Assembly: GCF_022374935.2 (NCBI RefSeq)
Contig: NZ_CP092430.2
Span: forward strand, 3,100,001-3,164,000
DNA from: Mycolicibacter virginiensis
Lineage (GTDB): Bacteria > Actinomycetota > Actinomycetes > Mycobacteriales > Mycobacteriaceae
Length of the DNA stretch: 64,000 bases
Direction: 5' to 3'
Positions 16,765 through 27,151 of the stretch are shown here, in pieces. The notes beneath the pieces were generated by a model. It had not been told where the DNA came from. It saw nothing but the letters and a program-made list of their open reading frames with translations, and did not search any database. The position numbers and the translations under genes were made by a program. Positions within the stretch are counted from its first letter, which is position 1; each line of letters opens with the position of its first letter.

Positions 16765-17721
16765 TCATGCCCCCAAAGCCGACATCCTGCCCCTCGGCGA
16801 CACTTTGACGGGGCCCAGTACGGCGTCGACACGCCGGCTGATCGTGCGTGCCGCCTCGAAGATCCTAGCCGCCAGCTCGTACCTGTCGCCGAATTCCAAC
16901 GCGGCACTGACCTCGTCGGCGTACTGGGGCGACAGCAGATCGTGGGCGCGCCCGCCCGCCCGGTGCAGTTCGGTACGGACGTCCAGCACCGTGCGATAGG
17001 CACCGCGCAACGAACTCCCGCTGCCATCCGGCCGATGCCTGGTCCAACCGCCGGAGACATGGGCCACTGTCAGCGCATCGAGCAGTTGAACGTCGCGCAG
17101 GCCACCTCGGCCACATTTGAGATCTGGTTCGGCGCTACCCACTATCTCCCCGCTGCGCTGCCACCGGGCGTGTGTCACATCGACGAGTTCGGCGTAACGG
17201 GTGCCGATCTTGTGGCGCCACTGCTGTCGGACGCCGGCGATCAGGCGTGTCGACAGCAGCTCATCGCCGGCGATATGGCGCGCGTCCAGCATGGCCAGGG
17301 CGGCGAGGATATCGGCGTCTGCGACCCGCAGCGCCTGCGGAACGGTGCGCACGCTGTGATCGAGACGAACATTGGCGTCCCACAAGGGATACCAGAGCAG
17401 TTCCGCTGTCCGCCGCACCGTATCGGCAGGCATGCCGTCGTGCACCAGCAGGAGATCCAAGTCCGAGTGCGGAAGCAACTCGCCGCGGCCCAGCGAACCG
17501 GTAGCAACCACCGCGAAACCACTTCCGGCCACGACCCCGATCTCGCTCGCCTTGGCAACCAGCCACGACTCGTGCACCTGGCGCCACATTTGCCGCAGTG
17601 CGACCGAATCCCATTGCGTTGACGTGGCGCACCGCAGAGCCGCTCGGACAGCGGCCAGGTCGGTTGCGGAGCAGCCACTCCGACGCTGCTCAGGGCTCGT
17701 AGTTGGACCCCCGCGGTTCAT
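16765..17721 (-). pseudogene. glnD: glnD fragment: nucleotidyltransferase part only
   Basis: PII-modifying enzyme GlnD (an adenylyltransferase in actinobacteria) reduced to 318 residues; mycobacterial GlnD is about 800. The nucleotidyltransferase motif is intact (GSLGRGELLPHSDLD: Gly75-Ser76, Asp87, Asp89), as is the following helical linker (EPDLKCGRGGLRDVQLLDAL). The ORF then stops after MSALGA, where the normal protein continues. The HD domain that removes the nucleotide and the two ACT domains that sense glutamine are missing, and are not seen in other frames downstream. The product could be a one-way PII modifier or inactive. It lies 34 bp after glnB, in the usual amt-glnB-glnD order. 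Confidence 0.85.
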
Positions 17722-17755
17722 GGCGCTCTACATCGACTCGGCTCGCACTACCGAC

Positions 17756-19481
<1,726 letters not shown>

Positions 19482-19701
19482 GCACCAAACCTCCTCCGCC
19501 GCGACCGGTTGCCATATGAACCAGGCTGGTCATAACCATGCGCAACAGTTGTTTCGGCGGATGCGCCGCTCCGTTGCAGATGTGTGTCCAGCTGCTCACA
19601 GCGGTGAGCCAGGAAAAGGGCAGGAAGGGGCCCGCCTGTGCCTTCGGGCGCAGAGAATTGCGCGCCGTGACTGACCTTCGCAGCCCGGCTACGCGCCTGG
19701 G

Positions 19702-21237
19702 CTAGGGACGTGCGCCGGGCGCGCCCCCGGCGCCCCCGGCACCTCCGGTGCCGTCGACGTTGGACTCGCCGGGCTTACCCACGCCACCGGCAATACCTCC
19801 GGTGGAACCACCGTCACCGCCGTCGCCGCCGTCGCCGCCGGCGCCCAAAGAACCGTTGCCACCGGCGCCACCGTTACCGCCGCGCCCCCCGGAGCTACCG
19901 GTCTGATCGGCTGCGGCGCCGCCGTTTCCGCCGTCACCGCCGTTGGCGCCGACCCGGCCGCTGCCACCGGCACCACCGGCGCCACCGGCACCGCCGTTCC
20001 CACCGGTCGTCCCGACGCCGCCGGCCCCGCCCGCGCCGCCGTTGCCACCGTGCCCCCCGGTACCGAACGGGTTGGTCAGGCCTACGCCGCCCGCACCACC
20101 GGCGCCACCGTCGCCGTCGTCACCGGCCTGCCCGACCGCGCCTATCCATCCGACGCCGGTGCCGGCAGCACCGCCTCGCCCGCCGTCGCCGCCATCACCG
20201 CCGTTGCCACCGTTGGGCTGGCTTGCGGTGCCGACTCCGCCGGCCGCGCCCACGCCGCCGACGCCACCTGCGCCGCCGTTGCCGCTAAAGCCCAAGAGCC
20301 ACCCGGCGTTACCGCCCATGCCGCCGTTACCGCCGGCACCACCGTTCAGTGCGGTCACATCGGGGCCGTTGACGCCGGCCCAGCCGGAGCCACCGCGCCC
20401 ACCGGTTCCGCCGAATCCCCAACCGGCCAGTGAGTCGCCACCTGCACCGCCAGTCCCCCCCGCGTGCGTCACCAACGACGTGCCGTCGAAGGTGTCGTGG
20501 AAACCCGTACCGCCCTGGCCGCCGACACCACCGTCGCCGAACCACATTCCGCCGGTACCGCCCTGGCCGCCCGCGCCGGCCTCGATCACCACGCCACCCG
20601 CACCGACGTAGGCGGCGGCGCCCTGACCGCCCGCGCCACCGTTGCCGAACAATCCGGCGTCGCCGCCGTCACCGCCCACGCCGCCGTTCACTCCGGCGAC
20701 GCCGGCCGCACCGTCGCCGCCGTCGCCGAACAGGAACCCGCCATCGCCGAGGTCTCCCAGACCGAGCCAACCGAACAACGAGTTGTTGACACCCTTGAAG
20801 CCATCAATGCCGTCGCCGATCAGGTCCCGGCCGAACATCAACACCACGGGCGTGTTGATCAGGTCGATAAGCAGCTGGTTTCCGGCGTTGTGCAGGAAGC
20901 TTTCCAGGGCGTCGTGGATCGGGAGATAGAAGCCATCCTGATACAACTGAGCCCAGTCACCCGGTGCGAACGGGTCGAAGTCGGCGACGCCCAGGCCGCC
21001 CGGGTCGGAGCTGGCGATGCCGATGTCGGTCAGGTCGAAGCCGGCCGGGGTGAGGTCGGCCGTGTCGAACCAGGTTCCAGGGTCGAAGAAGTCGAAATCC
21101 GCCTGGGCGGACGGCACAGTCGCCATGGGCGCCAGGGCGAGCGTCAATGCCGCCGCGGCACCGCCTATCGCGCGACTCATCCGACCACTTGCGCTACGAC
21201 CCAAGTGCCCGGCACTACGGCGAAGACGACGATTCAT
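19702..21237 (-). CDS. Secreted PGRS-repeat protein lacking a PE domain
   Basis: A 511-residue protein. The start at 21237 gives an Arg-rich n-region, a hydrophobic core ([15 protein letters not shown]) and a cleavage site at AQA/DFDF (46/47), that is, a Sec signal peptide. Residues 47-150 are acidic and end in the block [18 protein letters not shown], which matches the linker that joins PE and PGRS regions in PE_PGRS proteins. From about 165 to the end it is the Gly-Gly-Ala/Gly-Gly-X repeat region (GGAGGxGG). There is no PE hairpin or YxxxD/E signal, so export should be Sec-dependent and not type VII. It is 49 bp downstream of the PE-PPE-domain hydrolase gene. Confidence 0.9.
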   Translation of the reverse strand: MNRRLRRSAGHLGRSASGRMSRAIGGAAAALTLALAPMATVPSAQADFDFFDPGTWFDTADLTPAGFDLTDIGIASSDPGGLGVADFDPFAPGDWAQLYQDGFYLPIHDALESFLHNAGNQLLIDLINTPVVLMFGRDLIGDGIDGFKGVNNSLFGWLGLGDLGDGGFLFGDGGDGAAGVAGVNGGVGGDGGDAGLFGNGGAGGQGAAAYVGAGGVVIEAGAGGQGGTGGMWFGDGGVGGQGGTGFHDTFDGTSLVTHAGGTGGAGGDSLAGWGFGGTGGRGGSGWAGVNGPDVTALNGGAGGNGGMGGNAGWLLGFSGNGGAGGVGGVGAAGGVGTASQPNGGNGGDGGDGGRGGAAGTGVGWIGAVGQAGDDGDGGAGGAGGVGLTNPFGTGGHGGNGGAGGAGGVGTTGGNGGAGGAGGAGGSGRVGANGGDGGNGGAAADQTGSSGGRGGNGGAGGNGSLGAGGDGGDGGDGGSTGGIAGGVGKPGESNVDGTGGAGGAGGAPGARP

Positions 21238-21286
21238 TGCGATTGACCTTTCTACGACAAACCCGTGTTGACGGGCCAAAGCTGAC

Positions 21287-22636
21287 TTAGGCGGCGGAAA
21301 TCGTCTCGAGGCCGAGGAATTCACCGATCCAGGACAGATCGGGATTCCCGTCAACAAGCGACCCGAGTGAGTTCAGGAAATCCGGCGAGTCCCCCGGGTC
21401 GGTCGCCATCGCCGAACCACCGAACAGCCCACCGAACAGCGGGGTGGGGTTCTGGATATCGAAAAAGACGCGCTGCGCTGCGTTCCACAGCGTCGAGAAG
21501 GGTTCCTGCTCCATAAACGAGCCCCACACGTAGTTCGCCGGGTCCTGCAGGTCACGAAATGCTGCCTGGACACCTTCCGACCAGGCGGCACTCAGAGCGG
21601 TGTTGACCTCGGCCCAGCTGATGTTGCTGGGCAACAGGTCGAAACTGAAGGTCGTGAGCTCGTTTGCAGGCCCCTGGTTCCAGCCTTCGGTCAAGCTGCC
21701 GTAGCCAAGGTTCACCAGGATGCGCATGCTCGGTTCCAAAAGGTCGGCCAGGGGGTTGCCCCAGACGGGATTCACCCGTAGCAGATCCAGAAGCGGCAGC
21801 GAGTCAGAGGGGATCACATAGTAATTGGTGAGACCGTCCCCGGTGGTTTCCAACTGAATTGCGTTGGCGATGTCGTCATCACTGACACCGAAATATCCGT
21901 CGTGCAGCAAGAACATGCCGACGACGGCATTAAGCGACGAAATCAGGTTCAGCGGATAACGGGGAAAGTCGGCGTAACCGTCATATTCCATCGTATAGAC
22001 ATCGGTGGTGAAGTAGTCCGGCGTCGGATGCCCGAGCGTCATCCCGTTCCAGAAAGTGAGGTCCCCGCCCCAGAAGTTCAGCAGCTGGAGCAGTCCGCCG
22101 TTCGGGTTCGCGGAATTCCCGACGAGCACGAAATGGACATCCTCCGGCGCTACACCCTGGTGCTCGAGTTGTTCCATCGTCATCGAAGACATTGCCGAAC
22201 TCTGCGAGTAGCCGAACACATACACCGGGTTGTCGGCGTTCACCTCCCCGGTGGCGATCTCCTTGTTGATCGCCTCAGCGAGGATCTGTGCGCCCTGGAC
22301 CATCGAGATGTTGCCCGGAAAGTACAGCTGGGGGGTGAACAGCGATTGCGCGGTTCCGGTAAAGCCATGCGACTGCAAGTACAGCAGGTTGGCGGCATTG
22401 ACGTAGCCATCCGATGGAAGAGGAATACCACTGCCCCCCATGACGAACGCGATGTCACCCCCAGTCAGCGCGACGTCCTGCGACACCGCAGCCGACGACC
22501 GGGCAGACAGCGGCGGCGCGACAAGCCCCGCCATACCCGCGAAGACGACGAGAACGCCTACGACAGCGAGAACTACGCGACCACGGCGGAGCGAACGCCC
22601 CCCCAGCGGACCGGTCATCGCGACGACACCAGCCAT
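21287..22636 (-). CDS. PE-PPE-domain (PF08237-type) serine hydrolase with N-terminal anchor
   Basis: A 449-residue protein with a basic N-terminus and a membrane or signal segment (residues 20-44), then an alpha/beta-hydrolase region beginning [19 protein letters not shown]. It contains the PE-PPE domain nucleophile motif GxSxS as GYSQS (142-146) and an upstream [14 protein letters not shown] block. This is the layout of the mycolipid acyltransferases Chp1/Chp2 (Rv3822, Rv1184c) and of PE-PPE esterases, but it has neither a PE nor a PPE domain itself. It may transfer or hydrolyse acyl chains on a surface glycolipid; this is inference. RBS AAGGGG precedes the ATG. It is the upstream partner of the PGRS gene. 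Confidence 0.87.
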   Translation of the reverse strand: MAGVVAMTGPLGGRSLRRGRVVLAVVGVLVVFAGMAGLVAPPLSARSSAAVSQDVALTGGDIAFVMGGSGIPLPSDGYVNAANLLYLQSHGFTGTAQSLFTPQLYFPGNISMVQGAQILAEAINKEIATGEVNADNPVYVFGYSQSSAMSSMTMEQLEHQGVAPEDVHFVLVGNSANPNGGLLQLLNFWGGDLTFWNGMTLGHPTPDYFTTDVYTMEYDGYADFPRYPLNLISSLNAVVGMFLLHDGYFGVSDDDIANAIQLETTGDGLTNYYVIPSDSLPLLDLLRVNPVWGNPLADLLEPSMRILVNLGYGSLTEGWNQGPANELTTFSFDLLPSNISWAEVNTALSAAWSEGVQAAFRDLQDPANYVWGSFMEQEPFSTLWNAAQRVFFDIQNPTPLFGGLFGGSAMATDPGDSPDFLNSLGSLVDGNPDLSWIGEFLGLETISAA

Positions 22637-22744
22637 GGAAACCCCTTGAAATGCCCTTCAACGCACCGCAGAACGCGGAACCCCACCCGAACTTAGATCA
22701 CCCACAACAGTTTTAGTCAGTAGTTCTGTGGAAAACCAGCCAGA

Positions 22745-22776
22745 TTGACATAACTGTCGTTATTGGGACGTGATAA
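22745..22776 (+). promoter_or_regulatory. Candidate promoter/operator of the SDR gene
   Basis: In the 194-bp divergent gap, TTGACA (22745-22750) is immediately followed by the inverted repeat ATAAC-TGTC-GTTAT (22750-22763) and then TGATAA (22771-22776). The 20-bp spacer is long for a sigma70 promoter, so this is tentative. Confidence 0.3.
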
Positions 22777-22830
22777 AAAATCGGCCTTTCAGCTTCCCCG
22801 AATCGCAGCGCGGAACACCGTCCAAGTAAA

Positions 22831-23616
22831 GTGTCCTTCGTGGATATTAATGGAGCAAGCGCGATCGTCACCGGTGGCGCATCAGGAATCGGCGCGGCCA
22901 CTGCCCGCCAGCTGGCCGACCGGGGCGCACGGGTGGTAGTCGCCGACCTGCAGGCGGACAAGGGTGAGGCGCTGGCCCACGAGATCGGCGGCGTGTTCGT
23001 GTCCGTCGACGTGACCAGCACCGAGCAGATCATCGACGCGGTCAACACCGCGACGGACCTGGGCCCGCTGCGTGCGCTGGTGAACTCGGCCGGTATCGGC
23101 TGGGCTCAGCGCACCATCGGCAAGGACGGCGAGTTCGAGTCGGCGCACAACCTGGACGTGTACAAAAAGGTGCTCGCCATCAACCTGGTAGGCACCTTCG
23201 ACTGCATCCGGATCGCGGCCACCGCGATGAGCCGCAACGAGCTGACCGACACCGGCGAGCGCGGCGCAATCGTGAACATGACCAGTGTTGCCGCCTTCGA
23301 CGGCCAGATCGGGCAGGCCGCCTACTCGTCGTCCAAGGGCGGTGTGGTGGGCCTGACCCTGCCGGTGGCACGCGACCTGTCGGCGGCGGGCATCCGCGTC
23401 AACACCGTGGCCCCCGGCCTCATCGACACCCCGATCTACGGCGAGGGCGAGGCCTCGGAGGCATTCAAAGCCAAGCTCGGTGAGTCCGTGCTGTTCCCGC
23501 ACCGGCTCGGCAAGCCCGAAGAGCTGGCCTCGATGGTGGTGGAGCTGCTCACCAACTCCTACATGAATGCCGAAGTCGTGCGCGTGGACGGTGGCATCCG
23601 GATGCCACCGAAGTAG
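22831..23616 (+). CDS. Short-chain dehydrogenase, 3-hydroxyacyl-CoA dehydrogenase type II-like
   Basis: A 261-residue classical SDR resembling the HSD10/type II 3-hydroxyacyl-CoA dehydrogenases, such as mycobacterial Rv1144. It has VTGGASGIG near the start, NSAG in the central sheet, the catalytic YSSSK, the VAPGLIDTP segment and a C-terminal VRVDGGIRM. Such enzymes oxidise 3-hydroxyacyl-CoA or hydroxysteroids with NAD+. The start is a GTG with a weak ribosome-binding site. It is a single gene, divergent from the PE-PPE hydrolase and convergent with a small membrane protein across a long palindrome. Confidence 0.9.
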   Translation: MSFVDINGASAIVTGGASGIGAATARQLADRGARVVVADLQADKGEALAHEIGGVFVSVDVTSTEQIIDAVNTATDLGPLRALVNSAGIGWAQRTIGKDGEFESAHNLDVYKKVLAINLVGTFDCIRIAATAMSRNELTDTGERGAIVNMTSVAAFDGQIGQAAYSSSKGGVVGLTLPVARDLSAAGIRVNTVAPGLIDTPIYGEGEASEAFKAKLGESVLFPHRLGKPEELASMVVELLTNSYMNAEVVRVDGGIRMPPK

Positions 23617-23629
23617 TTCTCGCACCCAA

Positions 23630-23696
23630 CGTTGAGATTGCGTCCAGGGTCGCGGATAACGCCGCGAGATATACCGCCCTGGGCGCAATCTCAACG
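23630..23696. terminator. Nested palindrome between convergent genes
   Basis: Outer arms 23630-23649 and 23677-23696 pair at 19 of 20 positions (left begins CGTTGAGATTGCG, right ends CGCAATCTCAACG). An inner hairpin TCGCGG/CCGCGA occupies 23650-23655 and 23662-23667. The right arm overlaps the stop codon of the convergent membrane-protein gene. It probably acts as a bidirectional terminator. Confidence 0.7.
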
Positions 23697-24098
23697 AACG
23701 ACGGTCTCAACGTCGAGGGGCATACCGGTAGCGCGGCGGCGGGTGGCACCCCAGAGCCCGACCCCGATGCCGACGACCGCCCCACCGAGACCGACGATCT
23801 GCTGTCCACGCTTGAGATCGGCGTGCACGCTGATTCCGCCCAGCAGGTCGGCCGCGTCGGCACCACCGGACGCGAGGAACCAGCCGCGCGTGTCGCGACC
23901 GCGCAACGCCGCGTTCACGAGCAGACCGCCGATCAGGGCGTCGCGGTAACCCATCGAACGCAGCAGCAGGCGCGCGGAAGGCCCAGGATCGTCCGGCTCT
24001 CCCCACAGCCGATTCGCCCGAAGCGGGTCGACCAGAAACGAGATACCGGACGCCAACCGGATACACCCCGCGACCAGTGCGGCACGGTCTTTGATCAT
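23691..24098 (-). CDS. Small conserved membrane protein, unknown function
   Basis: A 135-residue protein with likely membrane segments near residues 7-25 and 100-118, and a weaker hydrophobic stretch around 52-65. Between them is a polar region with RLLLRSMGYRD and ASGGADAADLLGG. The sequence is of a type common in mycobacteria and annotated only as conserved membrane protein. I can assign no function. The last codons lie within the palindrome shared with the convergent SDR gene. Confidence 0.75.
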   Translation of the reverse strand: MIKDRAALVAGCIRLASGISFLVDPLRANRLWGEPDDPGPSARLLLRSMGYRDALIGGLLVNAALRGRDTRGWFLASGGADAADLLGGISVHADLKRGQQIVGLGGAVVGIGVGLWGATRRRATGMPLDVETVVR

Positions 24099-24134
24099 GG
24101 AGCGCAGCCTAGGGCCCGACGCCGGCGACCGAAC

Positions 24135-24854
24135 CTATTTCCAGGCGAATACCGGTTGCTCCAACTCGTCGACCCGGTCCCCCCGGCCCTCCAGGCACAA
24201 CCACCGCAGTTGCAGCAGCACCGCCCCGGTCGGCGCGTGGATGAGGTCATTGCCCAACGGGATCTGCACAACCGGCCGTGGGCTCTGAGGAATGCTGACG
24301 AAGCGCGGCGAATCATCGCGTTGCAGCTGATGTAGCCCAACGCGGTAGACCGCCACCACCTCGTCCGGTGCGGGACGGAGATCGAGCCGGCCCCCGCCCC
24401 AGATCACCACCGGCGTGATGACGTATCCGGAGCGAGTCGGATAGTCGTCGAGTACGCCGAGCACGGCCGAGTCGGACAACCGGACGCCGACCTCCTCGTC
24501 CAGCTCACGCAGGGCCGCGTCGACCGCGGTTTCGCCGGGGTCCAGGCGGCCACCGGGCAGCGCCCACTGAGCGGCATGCGAGGTGAGCCGAGAGGCCCTG
24601 CGGCACAAGAGGAAGGCAGCTCCCCCGGACACATCGACCATGCGGCCGTCAAGACCAGCCTCCGGCATGGGCCGACCGGCGATCCAGTCGTCCACGGGCG
24701 CGGGATCGACCCGGTCCTCGGCGACTTCGGAGTCCACGATCACCACCGCGACGGCCGCGTGCCGCTTCGACGGGTCGGTCACGGCGCGCCGGTCGTGCCC
24801 CGCCAGATGTGCCCGGATGCGTTCCCGCAGCGTCTCGTCATAGCTGATCGTCAC
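24135..24854 (-). CDS. Nudix hydrolase
   Basis: A 239-residue protein with a complete Nudix box Gx5Ex7REUxEExGU (Gly102 to Gly123, including GETAVDAALRELDEE). The preceding LTSHAAQWALPGG and the YPTRSGYVITPVV segment after the box resemble the CoA-pyrophosphatase (YeaB/NudL) branch, so a nucleoside-diphosphate-linked or CoA-type substrate is likely. A GTG at 24854 (VTISYDETL) is chosen; upstream in-frame sequence is Arg-rich and overlaps the neighbouring gene. Its stop is 36 bp from the start of the small membrane protein, so they may be co-transcribed. Confidence 0.88.
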   Translation of the reverse strand: MTISYDETLRERIRAHLAGHDRRAVTDPSKRHAAVAVVIVDSEVAEDRVDPAPVDDWIAGRPMPEAGLDGRMVDVSGGAAFLLCRRASRLTSHAAQWALPGGRLDPGETAVDAALRELDEEVGVRLSDSAVLGVLDDYPTRSGYVITPVVIWGGGRLDLRPAPDEVVAVYRVGLHQLQRDDSPRFVSIPQSPRPVVQIPLGNDLIHAPTGAVLLQLRWLCLEGRGDRVDELEQPVFAWK

Positions 24855-24910
24855 CGTTTGACCATAGGCGGCTCGGCGGGAACGATCTCGGCACCCGACC
24901 CCCGGGTCGG

Positions 24911-25279
24911 TCAGCCGGCGGCCCACTCCTTGGCACGTTCGACGTCATCGAGGCCGAACACCGCGAGCTCGCCGGGAATCATCCATTCCAGCGCGTGCAG
25001 AACATGGGCAACCCAGTCCTTGTCCGACACCACCGCGATGCGTTTGAACGCCGAGTGATGCGGCAGTACGGCGCCCAGGCCGAGCTTGATGTCCTCCGTC
25101 AGCCCACCCGGCCCAAAGCCCTCATAGTCGGAGTCGATGACCTCGACGATGCGGACGTCGCCGCCCTGCAGAAGCTCGTGCAGCGACGGCTTGATCTCCC
25201 GGAGTTCGTCACCGCGAAGGTGCCCCGACACACGAATTCCGGTCACTCCCTGCGGCATGTCCGGCAGTAGCTCGATCAT
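24911..25279 (-). CDS. SpoIIAA-like (STAS superfamily) protein
   Basis: A 122-residue protein matching the SpoIIAA-like family (PF11964 type): MIELLPDMPQGVTGIRVSG at the start, the conserved FKRIAVVSDKDWV in the middle, and the C-terminal GELAVFGLDDVERAKEW. These proteins adopt a STAS/CRAL-TRIO-like fold; their biological role is not settled. No kinase or anti-sigma partner is adjacent. It is probably transcribed with the Nudix gene downstream. Confidence 0.85.
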   Translation of the reverse strand: MIELLPDMPQGVTGIRVSGHLRGDELREIKPSLHELLQGGDVRIVEVIDSDYEGFGPGGLTEDIKLGLGAVLPHHSAFKRIAVVSDKDWVAHVLHALEWMIPGELAVFGLDDVERAKEWAAG

Positions 25280-25330
25280 GGGAATGCTCCCTTCCGGCCA
25301 ATGCCGTCACTCTAACCCCGCCAAGGGTGA

Positions 25331-25960
25331 CTATTCGAAGTCGTTGCCGTGCGACTGGTGTTCGCGAAGCCGGGTTGAGAAGGCCGTCCAATCGCCGGCC
25401 TCGGCATCCTTGAGCAGACTGCGATGTTCGGCCAGCACTAGGTCTGGCTGCCCGCGGACCGTCGAGTTGCGCACGATCGAGAGGTGCTGGCGATCTTGCA
25501 GTCGGTCGTAGAACGCCAGCATCGTGGCGTTGTCGGCGAGCTCTACAAATGCGCGATGAAACTGCATGGCCAGCGCCGCAAAGCCGGGATAGTCCCGCCG
25601 GTGTAGCGCCTGCTCCTGCCCGTCGAGGTTTTCCTGCAGACGCGCACTCAGAAGCTGTCGAGCCTCAAGGCTACCCAGTTGCACCCCGGCGCATTCGAAG
25701 GCATGTCGCACCTGGTCGGACTGGCGGATCTCATCGACGGTCAATTCGCGTACCAGCGCACCGCGTTTGGGGTAGATCCGCACCAGCCCTTCATCTTGCA
25801 GACGCCCCAGCGCGGCGCGGACCGGGGTACGGCTCATCGACATCGATGCCGCCAGCGTTGACTCGCTGAGCATGTCCCCGGCGGGGAACTCACCGCTGAG
25901 GATGCCCGCACGAATCAGGGCGTGAGCACGTTGCGCGGAATTGACCGTCGCGTCGCCCAT
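25331..25960 (-). CDS. GntR-family (FCD) transcriptional regulator
   Basis: A 209-residue regulator. A winged helix-turn-helix occupies about residues 8-70 (ESTLAASMSMSRTPVRAALGRLQDEGLV), followed by an all-helical FCD effector domain (about 85-205) with conserved acidic/His metal-site residues around FHRAFVELADN and EHRSLLKDAEAGD. FCD regulators typically bind small organic acids through a metal. It is divergent from a methyltransferase gene with a perfect palindrome between them, and probably represses both. GGAGG precedes the ATG. Confidence 0.92.
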   Translation of the reverse strand: MGDATVNSAQRAHALIRAGILSGEFPAGDMLSESTLAASMSMSRTPVRAALGRLQDEGLVRIYPKRGALVRELTVDEIRQSDQVRHAFECAGVQLGSLEARQLLSARLQENLDGQEQALHRRDYPGFAALAMQFHRAFVELADNATMLAFYDRLQDRQHLSIVRNSTVRGQPDLVLAEHRSLLKDAEAGDWTAFSTRLREHQSHGNDFE

Positions 25961-25988
25961 GGGTTCCTCCTGATCGGCGGGACGTCTT

Positions 25989-26009
25989 TAGGATACCGCT
26001 AGTATCCTA
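25989..26009. promoter_or_regulatory. Candidate GntR operator (perfect palindrome)
   Basis: TAGGATAC (25989-25996) and GTATCCTA (26002-26009) are perfect inverted repeats separated by CGCTA, in the 86-bp gap between the divergent regulator and methyltransferase genes. The size and position fit a FadR/GntR-type dimer site. It lies 28 bp from the regulator start and 37 bp from the methyltransferase start. Confidence 0.7.
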
Positions 26010-26046
26010 GTTGGTGACATCTGGCGCAGCGGATTCAAGGAGTGTC

Positions 26047-27141
26047 GTGACAACACCGGCGAACGAGCATCAGCCGACGGAATCGAGTGCGCAAGCAATG
26101 GCATTCGCTGAGCGTGTCACCGAGGCGCTGGACGCCGCCAGCCTCGCACTGCTCCTGAGCCTCGGACATCAAAGCGGCCTGTTCGATGCCCTGGCCACCC
26201 TGCCGGAACCGGCAACCAGCACCGAGATCGCCGGCCACACCGGCCTCAACGAGCGCTACGTTCGCGAGTGGTTGGGGGGCACGACTGTGGCCGGCGTTGT
26301 GGATTATGACCCCACCACCAAGACATATCGCTTGCCGCAGCACCATGCCGCGGTGCTGACCCGCGCGGCCGGGGCCGCCAACCTGGCACGCGTCGCGCAG
26401 TACATCGCGCTGATGGGCGAGGTCGAGCAGAAGGTGCTGGGCTGCTTCCAGCGTGGCGGCGGGCTTCCCTACAGCGACTATCCCCGGTTCCACGCGGTGA
26501 TGGCGGAGCGAAGCGGCGAAGTCTTCGACACGGCGCTAGTCGATGTCGTCGTCCCCCTCGTCGAGGGATTGTCGCAACGACTCCATGACGGTGCGGCGGT
26601 GGCTGATTTCGGCTGCGGCAGTGGCCACGCCGTCAACGTGATGGCCCAGGCGTTCCACAACAGCCGGTTCACCGGCATTGACTTCTCGTCCGAGGGCATC
26701 GAACGGGCGACTCGCGAGGCGGCTCAGCGGGGACTGGCGAACGCCACCTTCGAGAGCCACGATCTGACGACGTTCGACCGAGCTTCGGCCTACGACCTTG
26801 TCACCGCATTCGACGCCATTCACGATCAGGCGCAGCCGGCACGGGTGTTGGAGAACATCTATCGATCCCTGCGGCCGGGGGGCGTCTTCTTGATGGCGGA
26901 TTCGAAGTCGTCAAGCAGGCTGGAAGACAACATCGGCGTTCCCATGAACACCTACCGCTACACGGTCTCCCTGATGCACTGCATGCCCGTGTCGTTGGCC
27001 CTCAACGGCGCCGGCCTGGGCACCATGTGGGGCCGCCAACTCGCGATATCGATGCTGACCGACGCCGGTTTCACCGACGTGGAGTGCGCCGAGATCGACG
27101 AGGATCCATCGAACTACTACTACATCGCGACCAAAGGCTAG
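26047..27141 (+). CDS. SAM-dependent methyltransferase with N-terminal winged-helix domain
   Basis: A 364-residue protein. Residues 20-110 form a dimerisation/winged-helix region like that of small-molecule O-methyltransferases ([23 protein letters not shown]). The Rossmann domain has motif [12 protein letters not shown] (186-194), an acidic motif II and [16 protein letters not shown]. The GTG at 26047 is preferred to the upstream TTG at 26011 because AAGGAG (26037-26042) precedes it, and because it leaves the operator palindrome outside the coding region. The substrate is unknown. It is probably regulated by the adjacent GntR protein. The stop is 10 bp from that of the convergent glycosidase gene. 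Confidence 0.88.
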   Translation: MTTPANEHQPTESSAQAMAFAERVTEALDAASLALLLSLGHQSGLFDALATLPEPATSTEIAGHTGLNERYVREWLGGTTVAGVVDYDPTTKTYRLPQHHAAVLTRAAGAANLARVAQYIALMGEVEQKVLGCFQRGGGLPYSDYPRFHAVMAERSGEVFDTALVDVVVPLVEGLSQRLHDGAAVADFGCGSGHAVNVMAQAFHNSRFTGIDFSSEGIERATREAAQRGLANATFESHDLTTFDRASAYDLVTAFDAIHDQAQPARVLENIYRSLRPGGVFLMADSKSSSRLEDNIGVPMNTYRYTVSLMHCMPVSLALNGAGLGTMWGRQLAISMLTDAGFTDVECAEIDEDPSNYYYIATKG

Positions 27142-27151
27142 GCCTACCCGA

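Noticed and set aside
19943..20611. Proline-rich ORF on the plus strand
   Set aside because: It is the antisense of the glycine-rich PGRS repeats (GGN read backwards gives CC-rich codons).
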